A DNA stretch of 64,000 bases, taken from assembly GCA_027924585.1 (NCBI GenBank), contig BSBM01001436.1, forward strand, positions 186,001 through 250,000, given 5' to 3'. This DNA comes from Larix kaempferi (taxonomy: Eukaryota; Streptophyta; Pinopsida; Pinales; Pinaceae). Position numbers and translations under genes: made by a program. Within the stretch, counting starts at the first letter, position 1; every line of letters starts with the position of its first letter. Positions 33,201-43,824 of this stretch are shown piece by piece. The notes beneath the pieces are model-generated. The model searched no databases, was not told the origin of the DNA, and worked only from the letters and a program-made list of their open reading frames with translations.

Positions 33201-34474
33201 ATTGGGGAGAGGTACATTGAGAACTGTGAAAGGTAATTATTATACGTTGTTTAATTGATATATTACACATGTATTTTTTCCAATTTTATATTATCATATT
33301 GTTTTTTAACTTTTTTTAATAATTATACATTTTCAACTATATTAAACTATGTGCCTTTAATGATATCTAATTAATGATATTGAATTGTTATTTTTTCCTA
33401 TAGTTGGTCGAGTGTGGGATGCTTTACATTTATACATTGCAAACAACCTTGATTGTTTGGAGCATTGGATAAAATATTGTGAAGAATTCTTCAGTAGGTT
33501 ATCATGGGAAGGGGTCAATAACATGATTAAACCAGCTCATCGTATTAGACATCAATTTCCTGAACTTACGTCACAAAGGGAAGTTGATTTAGCCTATGGT
33601 TTAAAAGATAAAAAGGCAAGTAAATTGTTTACCCACATTTTTTCTAGTTACTTCGATCCATTTTTCCAATTACATTTCATTTGTTTAAATTTTCAATTAT
33701 ATTTACTAATTCCTATATGACGTTTATTGATTCACAATGTATTTTTAACATATTGTCAATGTTGCAGTTGAAACATCACAAGGTTATGTGGTGTAATGAT
33801 CGTAAATTTCGTATCAAAAAGTTGGATGATAACAGGAAAACCTCGGATTGTGGGATAACTGCAGTGTTTAAGGTCACCAATGTTTCCTCTAGAAGTGCTA
33901 GACATCTAGAAGAAACTGAGAATAGGTACTATGGGAATTTGGAGGACGTTATTGAGTGTGATTTTAATTCCTTTAAAATAGTTTTGTTTGAGGTGAAGTG
34001 GTACAGGCTACGGATGCATGAACGTGATCCTGAAAGAACTATTATTGAGCATGCTAATGGATTTACCATGGTTAATAAAAGGGCATTTGAATCGGGTACA
34101 GATCCTTATGTTCTTACAAGTCAATGTGAGCAAGTCTACTACTCCGAGGTACCAGGTAAAGCAAGTTGGTCATACGTTGTTCGATACAATCCAAGAGGAA
34201 AAATAGTAAAGTATAATCATGTACTAGATGATGAAGATAATCACGAAGAAGAAGATGATGATGATGATTTAGATCAGGCTGCAGTCGATGTGTTAGATGA
34301 AGAAGTTGAAGATCATGCAAATGTAGGAGACGACAATCTCATTGACGATATGGATGACTATATTACGAAGATTAATTTGATGATGATGACAATGTGAATG
34401 ATCCTTTCATCAATATCTATTCAAAACTAGATCCTGATACAAATGTTGAGTTGGATGAAGAAGAAGATGAATGA
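30252..34474 (+). pseudogene. TNP2-type CACTA transposase, about ten exons, decayed
   Basis: Exon 1 holds the transposase-associated domain (KCYCPYSDCKG, then after an A-run frameshift VERHCREKGHAEGGYEYHPL). Later exons give LLLAADGVNPFGELRSTYS (first catalytic Asp region), WTIHDAPELTHFCGLQTKGK with YACPVCG (second), and VHLFDIMHIGKN. Then come a DUF4218 domain (LPPTFFNAQEHYLIHQVEEI, YMVYQCMVYISEYLP) and a DUF4216 domain (VLFEVKWYRL, QVYYSEVP), ending in a highly acidic tail. Exon ends seen: 30436, 30938, 31314, 31639, 31984, 32510, 32696, 33232, 33615. The C-P-N-D-C region normally before R-N-V-x-L is missing. Stops occur in the exon beginning 31460 and near 32881. The 33615 donor is GC. Confidence 0.9.
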
Positions 34475-36700
34475 TATTTAATTGTTGAAAAGTAGAGGTA
34501 CGTAATGTTTATAGGTTAAAGTAAATGCACTCACCATATGTTCATTTTGTTGATTAACTTGGTTATATTTGAAAATCAGTTTTCTAATCTTATGTTCTAA
34601 ATTTGCAGTAGCGTGGGTGTTCCTGGAGGTTGTAGTGGTAATGGTTTGAATCAAACATGTGTCGATTGACCAAGATACAAAATGAAGTTATAAGATTTAT
34701 GTGTTAATTTATGGGTTATTTCAATTACTAATTAGTGGATTTGTATAATGTACAGGATGTTTGGCATTTAGGTTCTTGATGTGATTTTTACTAATATATT
34801 CATTATTAATGACCCTTTGACCCATCTTGGTTTGAGTTCAAGTGCAGTTTGTTTATATGTTATTCTTTTAATATTTTTGAATTCAACCAATCAAGTATTT
34901 TTTCTTGAGATAAATTGTTGCTTTAACAAGTCTTTTTTCCTTTGAAAAGACTTCTGGACGTGCTATTTTTTAATCTATGTTGAGTGACAAAAAAAACTTT
35001 TCAATATTTTTCATGGATTTTTACACAAAGGCTATAACCACAACTCTTGAGAAATTGAAACTTTTCATTGGTTTCTACATGGTTTCATTTGTTTGAATGT
35101 TTATATTTTCAATCTATGAGGTGGATTGGGTTTCTATCACATTTGGACATAGTAAGCCTTGTGACGGATTCCAATCACCTTAGAATATAAGGTTTGGAAG
35201 GCCACCTTTAGGGATTTCATCACATGTGTTTGAAACTTTTATGTTTGAACTTTATGTGATGTCACCATTGATTGGACTAAGAGATCATAGGATATCACCA
35301 CTTTAAAACTTCAAACACTTATAATATAGTATTGTTACATGGCCACATTTATATAAAATGGTTTTAAACATTTTTCTTATGCCTTCTAGTCACTTCTTGT
35401 TGAGATTTATCCAAACCATTCCTTCTATAGAGTTAAATTGATGAGACACTATATGATGAGCATTCATCTTGTTATGCTTTTGTTTTTATCTATACAAATT
35501 CTCTCCCATCTTCCTGTGAACTCATTGAATTTTCTCTATAACGTTTATGGTTTTTTCCTATTCATTTCCATGGCTCATCAAATTATCTTTAGTAGCTTGG
35601 GAAAATGAAATTTCAAATGGTGTTCAAGCCAAAAATCCCAAAGATGTCTCAAATGGAGATTTTTTATTAGAGCTATAAATGACCTAATTATATTCGTGCT
35701 TAATGTAGGGAGATTCCCATCCCGATTCTAAGGAATCATGAGGTTGAAACATCTCAAAGTTCTAGGTCCAAGAGATGATCTCAAATCACTTCCCATTATT
35801 ATAAACAATATAAGGGCAACATTGGAAATTACCCATCCATATAAATTTCACTTTCTATGTTTAAATTCCTATTGTATAAAATTCGACTGATCATTCAAAA
35901 TATTGGAAATATCATAAATTATAATCATTCACTCACTCATGTCATCCACTCACTGCTTAGCTTTGCAAGGTGACAAGTGATGAATGACGACTACGAGGTA
36001 CTAGCCTCTTTAACTCTGCCACCTTGTACCACAAGCACAAGTTTGAATTGCGATTACAATTTGGCACTCTCCCTCCATTGTTGATCGACCAATCATGATA
36101 ATTCCCACTCAAATTATTTAGAGGTGGAATTCTAGTTCATAGGGTTTGGGCTATCTCAAGACTCCAACATTTCCTTTTGTCACTAAGCTTAGAAAAAACA
36201 ACCAGACTAGAGGATTTGCTCTGAAGGATGTGGAATAATTCTACCAAAGTGAAAATCCTGCTATCTAGATTAGGAATTAAACCACATTCATAAAACCTTC
36301 CCATGATATAGAGTTTCAAATGCGTGTTTCGAGGTCATCCATGCTACAACCACTCCATCAAGATTTAAGATCTTTCTTTTCCTTGCTTGGGTGACATGCC
36401 ATTTGACTACCACCTCGAATGCATGTGATTACGGGTTGAGTTCATTAATGCCTTTAAAAATAGGCTCATGGGATAATAGATATGGAGTCTTAATTTATGC
36501 ATTGATATAGAGAGGTGGCACTAGGCACACAATATGGAGAAACAATGAGTTAGGAAAAACATTTGGACCAAATAACACAATGGTTATTAATAAAATTTAA
36601 AACAACCAAAATTAATATATATTATACAACTTATTAATATATATATAATTTAATTAAGATATATTATACAAATTATTAATACAATTTATTAATATATATT
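34475..36700. other. Non-coding interior of the CACTA element with dispersed repeat blocks
   Basis: No coding signal is seen. Two blocks recur downstream: CACTCACTGCTTAGCTTTGC with TGACGACTACGAGGTACTAG (35945-36005 and 40205-40260), and AGAGAGGTGGCACTAGGCAC with ACAATATGGAGAAACAATGA (36510-36580 and 40420-40490). Their spacing differs (about 560 against 220 bp), so the second copy has a deletion. 36600-36710 is an (AT)-rich tract of TATTAATATATATT units. Confidence 0.6.
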
Positions 36701-36846
36701 ATAATTTTGTAAACAACAAAAAAAACATAACTGAAAAACATACCTGTCGCATGAGCTTGGACAAAACGCTTTGTTGCTATGTTGCTCTGTTGGGTTCGAC
36801 GGCACCCCCTGCATGCAACCGGCTCTTGGGCTGTGTCCTCCTTGAC

Positions 36847-37035
36847 TGTGCATGTTCCACCGGGATTTTTGTGGCACCCGGCCCATCCCTATCCTCATTG
36901 CACTCTGCTACGAGTCTGGAATGTGCATGTTCCACCTGGTTTTTGGTTGCACCCGCTCTGGCCTTGTCCTCATTTCAATTTTCTACGAGCGCTATTGAAG
37001 TGGGTTTTTTGTGGCACCCGCTCCGGTCATTTCTG
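36847..37035. repeat. GC-richer imperfect ~76-bp tandem repeat (three units)
   Basis: Units begin TGTGCATGTTCCACC(G/T)GG, contain TTTTTGTGGCACCCG or a variant, and include C(T/A)ACGAG. The third unit is partial (GTGGGTTTTTTGTGGCACCC). The block is markedly richer in G+C than its surroundings. Short frames across it are open in several phases, but none looks like a known protein. Confidence 0.65.
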
Positions 37036-38390
37036 CATATCCCCGCAGACCCTTAATGGCAACCGTAAGTTGAAACCCTCATCTATTGAGTCAAATCTCT
37101 GCATTTTTGGGTGCGAATTAGGTGGTTTGATTTCATTTGCGAATTAGGTGGTTTTGATTTTATTTTGAACTTCTAGATATTCATTTTGTTTTCTAAATTA
37201 TTTGAGGCCGACTTGTCCAAGTCAAATTCATCATTTTAAATATTGTTTTATTTCCACAAATTCATCATTTTAAGCATTCTTGGAGCGGAGCCTCTCTCCT
37301 GAGGTACGAGGGGGAGGGTTTTAGTAATAAAAATCATATTTTAGAATGTCTGAGAAATTATCATCACCTTCTAGACCGCCCATAGCACACGGAGTTGAGG
37401 TCAAAGGGTAAGGAAGGATATGTGATGGCTGAGTATGAAAATGTCTAGTTGAATCTACTCTTGGTCATTGGAAACACATTATGTCATGGATTATCGGTAT
37501 TCAGGTTAATTATCCCCCACCTCACTCACACAACTGGGATTCGGTCCTCTCCTATTGGCCGCTCCAGAAGCCCGCAGCTGTGGTTTTGGTGATGCCCGTG
37601 GCTGGCTTCAATGGTATGCTCACAGAGTCTTTCTCTCATTCCCACGGGGGCCATTCTAACCCTCCAAAAGGTGCCCACAATTTAGGGACACAAAAAAGAT
37701 GAAACAATTATGGGTAAAATAGTAGAGGGAGGAGGCTCCAAGGGCATCAGATGTTTCGGTTGGTGATATTAAAGTAACTTTGGAACCATCACCAATTAGG
37801 GCATTAGGAGACAATCATTTTCCCATTTGGGTTCGAACATATATGAAAAACGTATGAATCCACCGAATCCACTTATCTATGAAAAAATTATTCATAATGC
37901 TGGTAAGGAATCCATTTAATATTTAAATTTGGAACGGGGATATGTCCATGAACCAATTGGTTTTACTCATGAACATATATATTTGGTTTTTCTGGAGTTA
38001 TCGAGTCAGGAAGAGACAATTGATAATAAAAAAATCGGTGCCTTCTAGTGTCACAATTTCCTTTAAACGTTTATGGCCATGAGAGCTTTCCCGATGTTAA
38101 GGGAGATAGCTTGTCCATTTCTCAGACACTGCCTTCATTTGAGAGGGAAGAAAATCTCATATCCCCCCCCAAGAATTCAAATTACCTTCTTAGATCTAAA
38201 AAAGACTCATGAGTTGAGTATGTGGAAGTAGTTGGCGTTTTACATTTGGATAAAGGTGAAGCAATGATTGTATGCGGGAAATCACATGTTTCTTTAGCAA
38301 AATCATAAGTGAAAAAGGGACTGAGAGAAGGTGAATAGAGCACCATCAACAGGGTCCTTAGAGTGGGGAAATTCAAGACAATGGTTTCAA
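37036..38390. other. Unassigned, possibly LINE ORF1 debris
   Basis: No clear gene. It lies immediately 5' of a plus-strand LINE endonuclease remnant, so part may be degraded ORF1 sequence, but no DUF4283 or zinc-knuckle motif survives. Confidence 0.35.
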
Positions 38391-38391
38391 A

Positions 38392-39190
38392 ATGATTGTG
38401 CTCTCTCTAAATGTTTGCAGGGTAGGGGGTGCCCAAAAAAAAATAGCCCTCAAAAGATGCTCCAAGAAACTATGTGCCTAGGACACAAAGTTGTTGATTT
38501 TTTAATTCTTATATTAAAAGACTAGAGTTCATGTTATTTAGATGTTTATGGATTATCCAATGGCCTGGTAATTGGTTGGAACCACAAATTTGATACTATT
38601 TAGTCTTCTCTAATGAATTCAAGTATCATGGTTGAATTGTTTGCAAAGGATATAAGGAGAGAGATAAAATTAATCAATGTTTACAAGCCCTATAGTGATC
38701 AAAGGCATTTTTGGGAGGATTTAAAATATAATAGATTGTTAGGAGGGCATAAAATAATCTTAGGTGGTGATTTAAATCTCACCAATTCCTTGAGGGAGAT
38801 TTGAGTGGGAAAGCACAATTAGACCTCATAGATAATTTCTTCAATCATATTTTGCAAACTCTTCATTTGATAGATATTGCAGGGAATTTCTCGGATAAGA
38901 AGGTCAATGAATTACAAAAATTAGAGGGCAGAAAAAAGGATCTTTTGGGAAAAGAAGAAATCACCTAGAGACTAAAAAGTCGATCCCTTTGGATTCAAGA
39001 AGGTGATAATAATACCAATTTTGTTTTTAAATATGCAAATTTCAGGAAGCGGATAAATACAATTTCATAGATCAAACATTTGAATGGGACTAAGGTTATC
39101 TCCATCATGGACAAAGATAACGTGGGAAACATTAATTTCAAATCCCTTTTCAAAGACCTGTTAGAGGCAAATATTAGGGAGATCATGAAA
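38392..39190 (+). pseudogene. LINE ORF2 remnant: endonuclease and start of RT
   Basis: It opens with MIVLSLNVCRVGGAQKK. In another frame come LQETMCLGHKVVDFL (endonuclease Glu), INVYKPYSDQRHFWEDL, IILGGDLNLTNSLREI (endonuclease Asp) and LDLIDNFFNHILQTLHLIDI. The post-endonuclease segment RLKSRSLWIQEGDNNTNFVF follows, the standard entry to the plant LINE RT. Stops and frameshifts separate these pieces. LQETMCLGHKVV resembles LQETMCLDHVVI of the other LINE in this window, suggesting related families. It is probably an old insertion inside the CACTA element. Confidence 0.8.
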
Positions 39191-39439
39191 ATTAGTCGAT
39201 TGGCATGTCTTCTCCAATGTTGTCATCATCCTTCAAGCCATGTCATCATGTCCAACCTTGTCTCCAATCCATCCATGTCATTCTTGCGAGCTTTGTCAAG
39301 ACCTTTGTCTAGGGCATTAGGGCCATCTAGAATGTCTTTTTCCATTTACATCATCTTCAAATTTCCAATTTCCAAGTCATTATGCCAATCAATGCTTTCT
39401 TAGTCACTTCTTGACACTTTCCATGATCTTTGTCATTAA

Positions 39440-40179
39440 TGTTGTCATCAATGACAATCCTATTCATCATGAGACTATGAACATGGACTTCATGTCTTCT
39501 TTGTATGCATGGTGTTTTTGAATTTTCAAAATTGTCGTATTGCACATTTGATTTTCAGCTATCATTGTAGTCATGGTTTGGTTGTTTCTAACACTTATCT
39601 CTTGTTGATTTCACTTAAGTTAAGGCTTAAATTGTCAAGGATTTTAACATTAGTCTTAAAGACAAAAAAACATATTTACTGGTGATGGAGTTGTTCTAAT
39701 GCATGATTTTCTATGGTTTTTTCTCTATATAGCACATCACCATGGTGGGATTGTTTCTGATGGTATATTATTAGTGTATAGTATTTAGACGATGTCCATT
39801 GTCTTCTTGTTTGGCATCATCATCTCTTATTTGAATGTTTGCATCAAGTACATGTGGTGTATAAGGGTTGTTTGAGGGTCTTACATAACACTCCCCACAC
39901 ATTTGATTGCAACTAACACATTGCCCCCGAATGTTATTATTTAATTATTTATCCTAATGGTGTCAATGACCTCTATGATTTTGACTATCAGGTGTTGAGG
40001 TGGCATTCTTCAGTTGTTTGCTTGCTTGGGAGACTAGAGTGATCCCCTTATTTGGAATATTTTGTAGTTATTTGGATGCATAGAAACCTTTTTAACAATG
40101 TATTAAAAAGGTCATTGATACCATTAGGATAAATAATTAAATAACAACATTCGGGAGCAAATCATCCTTGGTACACTCA
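39440..40179. repeat. Direct repeat A (left copy, 740 bp)
   Basis: It starts TGTTGTCATCAATGAC and ends CTTGGTACACTCA, matching the right copy closely except for a ~190-bp segment missing there. The block contains the inverted-repeat element at 39921. Ends of TG..CA and ATTAA/ATTCA flanks hint at an LTR, but no primer site or purine tract is present. Confidence 0.7.
39921..40161. mobile_element. MITE-like element with ~50-bp terminal inverted repeats (copy 1)
   Basis: The left arm CCCCGAATGTTATTATTTAA and onward (39921-39971) is the near-perfect inverse of the right arm ending AACATTCGGGAGCAA (40109-40160). The arms share ATTATTTATCCTAATGG. It is about 241 bp with no coding capacity. A second copy lies at 41973. 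The target duplication is unclear because both copies sit inside a larger duplicated block. Confidence 0.75.
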
Positions 40180-40719
40180 CTCATTCACTCACCCATGTCA
40201 TGCACTCACTGCTTAGCTTTGCAAGGTGACTAGTGATGACTGACGACTACGAGGTACTAGCCACTAGGATTTGACTCTGAATCCTAATTCACTTTGGGCT
40301 TAGATCTAAGGTGTTTTAATGTGTCAATGACTATGGCTATGAAAATAGAGAACCACTACAAGGCCCAAAACAAGGCCAACTAGAAACACAAACCAAGAAG
40401 AGGTTGATTTATGCATTGACATAGAGAGGTGGCACTAGGCACACAATATGGAGAAACAATGAGTTAGGAAAAATATTTGGACCAAAGTACCACAATGGTT
40501 ACTAATAAGAGAATATTTGAAACAGAATTATGCTATTAATTGTTAACAAGCAAGCCTGAAGCAAGCGATCCTGAAACAAGCGATCCTGGTGCAAGTGATC
40601 CCGAGGAAAGCAAGCGTAGAAGGTCAAAGCGGAATCGAGTGGGCCCATAACCCACAAGTAAACATGGAAATATTTGCTTGGGCTGATGGAAAACATCAGA
40701 TCTTCATATTGATGATAAT

Positions 40720-41532
40720 ATGATGTGGTTGGATTATATGCAAGACTGGAAACCTAGGTGGGAGTTGAGACATATTGAAGTATTAGATGCTAACTTGCAG
40801 GGATCTGATGCTTTTATTACACTAGTGCCAGAACTCAGAAGAATGCCTATGGGATCCAGTATTGTACCAGAGATGATTTACAACAACTCCCTAAGAAAAG
40901 CAGTTGATGCAAGCAATTGGTTAACACACCTCTACCATGATCTTAACTTAATCTCGACAGAGGTCTCTACACATCACCCTGGGCTACAACTAGACCAACA
41001 ATACTATTGTATTAACTGGATACGTTCTTTGGAAGCATGGCCACATCAAGATGCTAGTCTCCGGTTTCCAAGTACTACACACACTTATGAAAAATATAAA
41101 AAATTATGGTGGAAATTCTTGAGAAAAGAAAATACAGATAGAACATATTATACCATGCTAAAGTTTGGACTTCAAATTACACATATCCATGAGGATCCTG
41201 CATTCTACGTCCCTGATTGGATGAGAGACTGGTGGCAGTCATTCGGAATCAACCTGATAGCATTAGAACCAACTGTTATTTATAATCTAAAACGGGAAGT
41301 TGGAGAATCTCTCAAACAGGTCAAAGATATTTTGCAGACAAAGATTACTGAGGATAAAATCCTTGGGCACTACATTAAATACAAAGAACAATGGCTTGTC
41401 AAAACCCGCATAGACATCCACATGATTCATAATAGACGCGTGGTTCGGAGGTCTATTTATTCAAAGGCATGGCGCACTGAATCCAACATATTTCGAGAAA
41501 TATATAGTCCCCCATACTTTGATGATTTGTAA
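40720..41532 (+). CDS. Unrecognised intact 270-codon ORF inside the CACTA element
   Basis: This is the longest undamaged frame in the CACTA body, from MMWLDYMQDWKPRWELRHIE to SPPYFDDL and TAA. It is unusually rich in Trp (13 residues) and also Tyr and His, with motifs such as WPHQDASLRFPS, YKKLWWKFLRKEN and VPDWMRDWWQSFGINL. I see no signal peptide, membrane helix, zinc site or nuclease motif, and I do not recognise the family. Upstream, a neighbouring frame reads MEIFAWADGKHQIF up to the start, so the true protein may begin earlier through a splice or a past frameshift. It lies between direct repeats and downstream of TNP2. Candidates are a transposon accessory protein, a captured host exon, or part of another mobile element. 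Confidence 0.55.
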   Translation: MMWLDYMQDWKPRWELRHIEVLDANLQGSDAFITLVPELRRMPMGSSIVPEMIYNNSLRKAVDASNWLTHLYHDLNLISTEVSTHHPGLQLDQQYYCINWIRSLEAWPHQDASLRFPSTTHTYEKYKKLWWKFLRKENTDRTYYTMLKFGLQITHIHEDPAFYVPDWMRDWWQSFGINLIALEPTVIYNLKREVGESLKQVKDILQTKITEDKILGHYIKYKEQWLVKTRIDIHMIHNRRVVRRSIYSKAWRTESNIFREIYSPPYFDDL

Positions 41533-41677
41533 ATGTCTCAAAAGTATTTGGCTATGAGTGGGGCCTGTCCATTCAGATTGTCATAAAGATTGAAAAGAAA
41601 GTCATAAAAACTTTTAGATCTTACTTTTGAAAGTCATAAAAACTTTTAGATGTTTTCATAATGGTTAGTTACTTTTA

Positions 41678-42231
41678 TGTTGTCATGAATGACTATCCTA
41701 TTCATCATGAGACTATGAACATGGACTTCATTTCTTCTTTTTATGCATGGTGTTTTCGAATTTTCAAAATTGTCTTATTGCACATTTGATTTTCAGCTAT
41801 CATTGTAGTCATGGTTTGGTTGTTTCCAACTCTTATATCTCTTATTCATTTCATCTAAGTTAAGGATTAAATTGTCAAGGATTTTAATGTTTTCATCAAG
41901 CACATGTGGTGTATAAGGGTTGTTTGAGGGTCTTACATAAAATTCCCCACACATTTAATTGCAACTAACACATTGGTCCTGAATGTTGTTATTTAATTAT
42001 TTATCCTAATGGTATCAATGACCTCTATGATTTTGACTATCAGGTGTTGAGGTGGCATCCTTCGGTTGTTTGCTTGATTGGGAGAGTAGAGTGCTCCCCT
42101 TATTTGGCATATTTTGTAGTTATTTGGAGGCATAGAAACCTTAATAACAGTCTATTAAAAAGGTCATTGATACCATTAGGATAAATAATTAAATAACAAC
42201 ATTCGGGAGCAAATCAGCCTTGGTACACTCA
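41678..42231. repeat. Direct repeat A (right copy, 554 bp)
   Basis: It matches the left copy from TGTTGTCATGAATGAC to CTTGGTACACTCA with an internal ~190-bp deletion. The two copies bracket about 1.5 kb containing the 270-codon ORF. Confidence 0.7.
41973..42212. mobile_element. MITE-like element (copy 2)
   Basis: It has the same arms as copy 1 (GAATGTTGTTATTTAATTAT on the left, inverse on the right). In this copy the left tip reads GTCCTGAATG instead of CCCCGAATG. Confidence 0.72.
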
Positions 42232-43824
42232 ATTCAAAGTCCTCAATAGCTGATGTTATCCAATTCTATAGCATGAAACAGTTCCAAAACCCCAAAGTCA
42301 TCCCACTAGTCAGTTAGCAAGAGATGATGCCCACGTAACTGTACTTACCCTTAACGGGGTTTTCTAGTTCCTAGAGCTTGACAAGCCTCTACGAGGCACA
42401 ATCCCTTATTTGAAAGTAATAATTCTGAGTTCAACACCGGAAGGGTTTCACACCAAGGTAAGTATCCTAAACCATGTTATTATGTGATTAATGTGTTTAT
42501 CTTACAGTACATGTTACTGAAAATTGTATTAGCACAGTGACCTAACTGGTAGTGTTGAATTTTCTTCAACACAGTGACCGACTTGGGAGTGCTAAAGATG
42601 AAAAGTTGAAAGATATGAAAACTGTGTTTAATTTTTGTCTTGCTATTTAATTTCAGTACTTGCTTATTAAATGAAATGTGGCATTAAAGTATATTGATGT
42701 GTACACCTATCCAATTGAATTATTGAGATATTGTGGAGAGTTAATAAATGGCATTCTCCCTTAACTGAGTTGTTGTTGTGAATTTCCCTTGTTAATATAA
42801 ATTCATCTCTAGTTGTTCACCATACCACTCTCAGGTTGTCATTTTTCTGGTTTGGTCCTCTTGTTTGGTTGATGGATACGCTCATTCTTGATTGAAATTT
42901 ATTATTTGTTTTAAAAAAAAAATCAATATAGTCGAAAAATCAATATACACATAATGTCTGAAAATATGTCCTACAAGTTGCTTGCTAAAGCTTGATATAG
43001 AAAAGATCCTCATAATATTGAAATTCTTTGAAAATCAAATTTCTCATGGCCATTTGAGTGCCACTTTGCATGAATTTGAAATTTGCAACATTTCTAAGGT
43101 GTAATATCTCACCTAAGTTAGTTGATGTATTTTGCGTTCTCTACTATAGTATTTTACTGATTATTTGGTACAGATGTATTGACAAACAATTACGAACATT
43201 GCTGCAATGTACTCCTGAGTGGACCCTCTCACTTTAGTTATGGTTTGTTGGGTTGATATAGTCAATTAATGTTTCTTAGTTGAGTGATTTTTCCAAACAA
43301 TTCACTAACAAATAGTTTTCATATGCATTAGCATAAAATACCAGCATGTAAATTTTAAAAATGAAGGGTAGGCTGCCAATAATATGCCATTCAAAGAAAG
43401 AGGGTAGGCTGCCAATAATATGCCCAGCAGTGTTAGAAGGACCAAAATTGGGTGATATACTAGTTAACTTCCTTAATTTGTTGTCCCCGGTGGTTTTGTT
43501 CTCCCCACAAGATAAAAAGACCCCCAAATATGCAAACTCAGTCCACAAAAGAGCTCACAACCTCCAGTGATGAATGTGGTGTTGTATGGACAGCTTGTTA
43601 TGGAATTGTGACTTGGTCTCTTCCTTCCACAAATTGTCCTCCCAATACCAAACACTTCAGCTGAGATTTGTAACCCTACATCCACTAGGGTTTGCATGTC
43701 CCTCCTAAGCCTCATATTTGAGGGAAGTAAATTTGTTTAACTAAGAATCTTTGCATTTGTGGATGTGTACTTTCAAAGAAGAAAGAAAGCACCGTCTTGT
43801 TTATTCTTGTTTTATCGAGTGTAG
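42232..43824. other. Non-coding CACTA interior upstream of the SET exons
   Basis: No supported gene. A 33-bp unit (GGGTAGGCTGCCAATAATATG) is directly repeated at 43365-43425. Any first exons and the promoter of the SET gene should lie here, but I cannot place them. Confidence 0.4.

Noticed and set aside
34230-34480. GA-rich GAAGAAGATGATGATG tract as a microsatellite
   Set aside because: It is in frame as the acidic tail of the TNP2-type transposase, which commonly ends this way.
30229-34640. TACCACTACAA and its inverse TTGTAGTGGTA flanking the TNP2 gene, resembling CACTA ends
   Set aside because: The flanks are not a target duplication (TAC against GTA), no subterminal repeats lie inside, and the 14994/51801 ends fit much better.
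36751-37147. Overlapping open frames of about 100-120 codons
   Set aside because: Two frames are open at once across a tandem repeat; no family resemblance and no splice or start evidence.
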